NCBI RefSeq assembly: GCF_020080835.1
Contig: NC_058163.1
Coordinates: forward strand, 26,114,131-26,178,130
DNA length: 64,000 nucleotides
Source: Cotesia glomerata
Lineage: Eukaryota > Arthropoda > Insecta > Hymenoptera > Braconidae
Direction: 5' to 3'
A program made the position numbers and the translations under genes. Under the pieces are notes generated by a model. The model ran no database searches, was not told the DNA's origin, and saw nothing but the letters and a program-made list of their open reading frames with translations. Below, one piece after another: positions 60,412-64,000 of the stretch (positions are counted from its first letter, which is position 1; each line of letters begins with the position of its first letter).

Positions 60412-63357
60412 AAATGGATATTTTTGTGTTATCTTCTTGATATTTTTTAATTATTAATTTCTGTTATTATTTTTCTTTATGTATATATTTATTTTTAATA
60501 ATAACTATTATTTTTTTTTCTGTCAGTGTACAGTAGGTAAAAAGATAAATCAAAATATTTTTTAATATTTTTTTTTTGTTTTAGTTAAATTTTTTTTATC
60601 GCCGTATTTTTTTCTTTAATTGTTTTTTTTCTTTTTTTATATCAGGTTTATTATATTGATAAAAAATAAATATGTGGAAGTAAAATTGTAATTTTTAAAA
60701 GCGAAAGTGATTTTGTGTGAGTTAATAAAAAAATGTTTGTGAGCATAAAGATTAAAAGCATATTAGGTATATTTATAAAAGTTATTGTCAAACACAGATA
60801 AAATGATTAATTATTAATTAATTAATTAATTACTGAAGTAATTGAAGAATATAAAATGCTCAAAGATAACGATTGATACCTTAGGCCATGAGTAATTTAC
60901 TATTGTACAAAAAAAAAATTATTATTGTAATAACAAAATTAAAAATTCATTTTAAAAAAAATATTTCTAAAATCACATTAATTTTTTTTTAAATTTATAC
61001 AATGATTAAGAATTAAAAAAAAAAACAAATATAAACATTTTTTTATTGAAAAAAGAATCTTGATATATTTATTAAAGAAATATCTATTATAAAAATTACG
61101 GCGTTTATGATCGAGTGAAAAATGTTTGTAATTTATTAATGAAGAATAGTGAGTGATCAAAAAACCAATTATTGAATAATAAAATAATTTTTTAACTATT
61201 ATATAAATTACTTAACGTGATTATTTGAACAAAGGATTATTAAAAAAATAATATTAATTATTTCAGTATAATAATAAGCTCATTTAATGAAAAAAATAAA
61301 TAAAAGGGATTAATTTTTTTCATCTGAGTCATTAAAATTAAGTTGTTTATTTTTTAGTAATTTTTTCATCGCCACTTTTATGTACATTCATATTATTATT
61401 ATTATAAAAAATAGTATAAATTCAAATTTTAAAAATTCTATGTTATTTAATTACCTTTATAACATAAATAATAATAATGTTAATATTAATATAAATCTAA
61501 ATTATTAATTTGGAAGAAGAAATCTTACGCACAGAATTTATTCTTTAAATAATTTATTTATTTCAATTGATAAAAAATACTCACGGCTAACATAACAAAA
61601 GTGATCGTGCCATGATCTACAGGTGTATATAGCTTAATAAATAAATAAATGTCTGGATTAATTGTTGTTTTTGATAATATAATTAACGAGAAGAAATAAT
61701 AGAATTTTTTATAAAATTTATTTCGCTCCGACTATTTATTAATTATTAAATTAAAATGTAAATAATGTAATACATAAATTAAATAATTTTTTTTTTTTCA
61801 GTTGTAATTGTCAATAACATTTTTATAACTAAAATAATAAATCTTCACAACGGCTGTGCAACCGTTACTTCCAAAGTGTTAAAACTTTTATTAATGCACT
61901 TAATTATTTACAAATAAATAAAGGACGGAAAAAATTAATTAAATAATTTTTAATGTTACAGAATTAGCATATCTTCCATTAAGCTTATTTATAGTTTGAT
62001 AGAAATTAATGTTGAATTAATTATAATCGATTTTTATTGAAAGAAGATGATACGTGAGTGAAAATAATTAATTAAATTAATAAATCAACGGTATGTTGAT
62101 TTAAAAGCACCAAAGATTGTTTTTGAATTTTTAAATTCAAACCAATCTAAAATAATGGCAATACTAATTACTAACTAATAAAATAATTATTAAAAATATA
62201 AAATTAACAACAAGAAATCCTGTACAAATTGTTGAAGAAATCTTAACTATATGTGCCGATAAAATCTTTGGTACGATCTGCCTCAATCTTTTTTAATAAT
62301 ATTAATTAATACTTTTTTTATTTTATTTAGCTAAATTTTTCTATCGGATATAATAAATGTCTAGTTAAATAATAGTAAGAATTATTTAATGATAAAACTC
62401 ATTGAGAAGAAACAAAATAAAAAACCCCATAAATCATACCCTATATTTATTACTCTAAGATGTAAATAATATGCCAGTGATAAGAAGAGTTTTAAGAGCC
62501 TGTATATTGTATAGATAGAATTAATTATTATTATTATTATGATTAATTATGGTAAATATTATTAACATTGATATTAATATGAGTATGTGAAGAAGAAATA
62601 AAACGTATTTAGTTAACTAATCAAATAAATGTATAACCTCGGTATATTAACAATTACGGTTTATTATGATTAATTATTAATTATTAATGTTTAGGATAAT
62701 TATATTTGTACATAGTGTACGAGAAGCTGGACTTGTAAGATAAAATGAATAAGGTGTTTTAATGTGCACATAGCCGCATCATTGTCAATAATCATATTAT
62801 TACGATTAATAATAATTACAGTTTTTAAAAAAATATTTATTGACTTTTACTACCTATTTGTTATTTTTTTTATTGTCATTGTAATTATTTTCAATTTTTT
62901 TTTAACGAGATTAAAGTAATACAAGTTAGGTTGTGAAAACTTTAGTCGAATTTGTAATTAATTTTTTTTTTTTAGAACAAAAATTTTAATTAGAAAATAA
63001 TAAAATTCTTTTAGCTCATTTTGGTGGTGGAAAATGCTGTCAAAATTTGGGGAGTCAATCTCGCTGATTAATTGAACTTTAAAATTATTGCATAGATTTG
63101 CGGAATTTTTTTCTGCGCGTTTTCGATTTTTTTTTCTCCATCTTGGAATATGGAGCGAGAACGCACTTTGGTGCTTCACATTCTTTGCCGTTGGTCATTT
63201 TTGTCGTTAATTCCGCCGGGTGCATCTGATAGTTCTGGAACTATAAATTCAATGATTAAAAAAATATATTGTTTTTAATATTCATTTCAGATTTTTACCT
63301 ATAAAAAATATATTATTATTTATTATTATATAAAATGAATAATAGTTACGGACAGTG

Positions 63358-63431
63358 TCTCGGATAGCTTGTTAAGGGTAGAGCAGTTAGCGCGACACCA
63401 AAAGATCCAGGTTCGATTCCTGGTCTGAGCA
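63358..63431 (+). tRNA. degenerate tRNA-like sequence, probable pseudogene
   Basis: A 74-nt stretch folds as a tRNA. The acceptor stem TCTCGGA/TCTGAGC has 6 of 7 pairs including one G-T. The D stem GCTT/GAGC has 4 pairs. The T arm CCAGG-TTCGATT-CCTGG is perfect and includes the B-box GGTTCGATTCC. The anticodon stem has only 3 of 5 pairs and position 33 is G instead of T, so an anticodon cannot be assigned safely. Six Ts at 63446-63451 could terminate polymerase III. It could be a decayed tRNA gene or the head of a SINE. Confidence 0.45.
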
Positions 63432-63504
63432 TCTCCGAGTTATTATTTTTTCGGTGGCCGAAAAAAGTCTCACTGAGTAAAGAATATAACATCTTTGCTT
63501 TATG

Positions 63505-63705
63505 GTACTGAAGTTAGCCGTCAGCTGTCAATTTAAAAAATTTTGTTAACAAATAAATTACAATAAAAAAATGCTTCTAAAAATTTTCACTTATAATTTC
63601 TATTAATTTTCACATGTGGAACTTTTTCATTTAATTTTTTTTATAATAATTTAATTGCCATAAAATTTAAAAAAAATTTTTAATGTCTGTTAACTTCAGT
63701 GTCAT
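63505..63705. mobile_element. MITE family D, intact reference copy
   Basis: Ends TACTGAAGTTAGCCGTCAG and CTGTTAACTTCAGTGTCA bound 200 bp. The interior phrases AAAAATTTTCACTTATAATT and TTTTCACATGTGGAAC recur throughout the window. Confidence 0.75.
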
Positions 63706-63715
63706 TTTGCTTTAA

Positions 63716-64000
63716 CCCTTCAGCACTCTCGCAAAACGATTTACTATCATTACTCGCGCGATGAGAAAAACTCTCACGCCTTATGTGGAAGCGCACGCAT
63801 GCTTATAGTCCCTTTAATTTAAAAAATCTTAAATAAAATAAATTTCTTAAAACAAAAAAAAATTGACTTATTTAATAATAATACATCCAAACACAAATGC
63901 ACTCTTACGGGAACCTCCGAACTGTACCGATCAGACCCGATTTTTTAAATTCTGACCCCCCTACTTTACTATTGCGATGAGAAAATATCTCACAGAGTTA
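63716..64000 (+). mobile_element. possible piggyBac-like element end, cut by window edge
   Basis: TTAA (63712-63715) is followed by CCCTTCAGCACTCTCGC. A motif GCGATGAGAAAAACTCTCAC near 63760 recurs as GCGATGAGAAAATATCTCAC at about 63974. A TTAA target and CCC start fit piggyBac-like ends, but the other end and any transposase lie outside the window. Confidence 0.35.

Larger units (their letters stand above)
59468..63357. other. rhinoceros 3'UTR and intergenic
   Basis: No coding region was recognised. It starts with the probable rhinoceros 3'UTR (AATAAA at about 59543). It also holds a TA-rich stretch (59580-59655), a nested family B element (60048-60411) and very AT-rich sequence. Confidence 0.65.

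Overview
The window reads as a strongly AT-rich insect nuclear genome segment, probably from a hymenopteran and possibly a parasitoid wasp. The evidence is spliced genes with GT-AG introns, insect-type orthologues and a heavy load of short non-autonomous transposons. The species is inferred from overall character only; no marker in the window fixes it. Six conserved eukaryotic genes and one secreted CUB-domain gene could be assembled exon by exon with reading phase preserved at every junction.

Layout: 1-2359, no recognised gene, with a truncated transposon. 2360-5882 (+), prostaglandin E synthase 2 (PTGES2). 6005-8962 (-), secreted CUB protein, tail-to-tail with PTGES2. 9192-16900 (-), IFT122 of the ciliary IFT-A complex. 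18946-20899 (+), the NEDD8 E2 enzyme UBE2M/Ubc12, divergent from IFT122. 23906-29952 (-), importin-7. 31911-41943 (+), the Abl tyrosine kinase, divergent from importin-7. 49208-59467 (+), Rhinoceros/JADE-type PHD protein, preceded by a probable multi-exon 5' leader. 59468-64000, non-coding, with a degenerate tRNA-like sequence and the edge of another mobile element.

The genes do not form a pathway; they are a housekeeping and signalling neighbourhood. What sets the window apart is its repeats. Seven copies of a Helitron-like element have a TC start, a 3' hairpin before CTAG and A/T insertion flanks. Internally they carry a variable number of about 200-bp units, each a long imperfect palindrome. 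Several other palindromic MITE families are nested inside one another, which gives a readable order of insertion.

The most striking single feature is in an IFT122 intron: a 15-bp tandem array in which each unit is a 14-bp palindrome matching the RFX X-box, the promoter motif of ciliary genes. A separate single X-box lies just upstream of the inferred non-coding first exon of IFT122. The array sits in a segment absent from the two other copies of the same host transposon in this window, so it could be co-option or coincidence.
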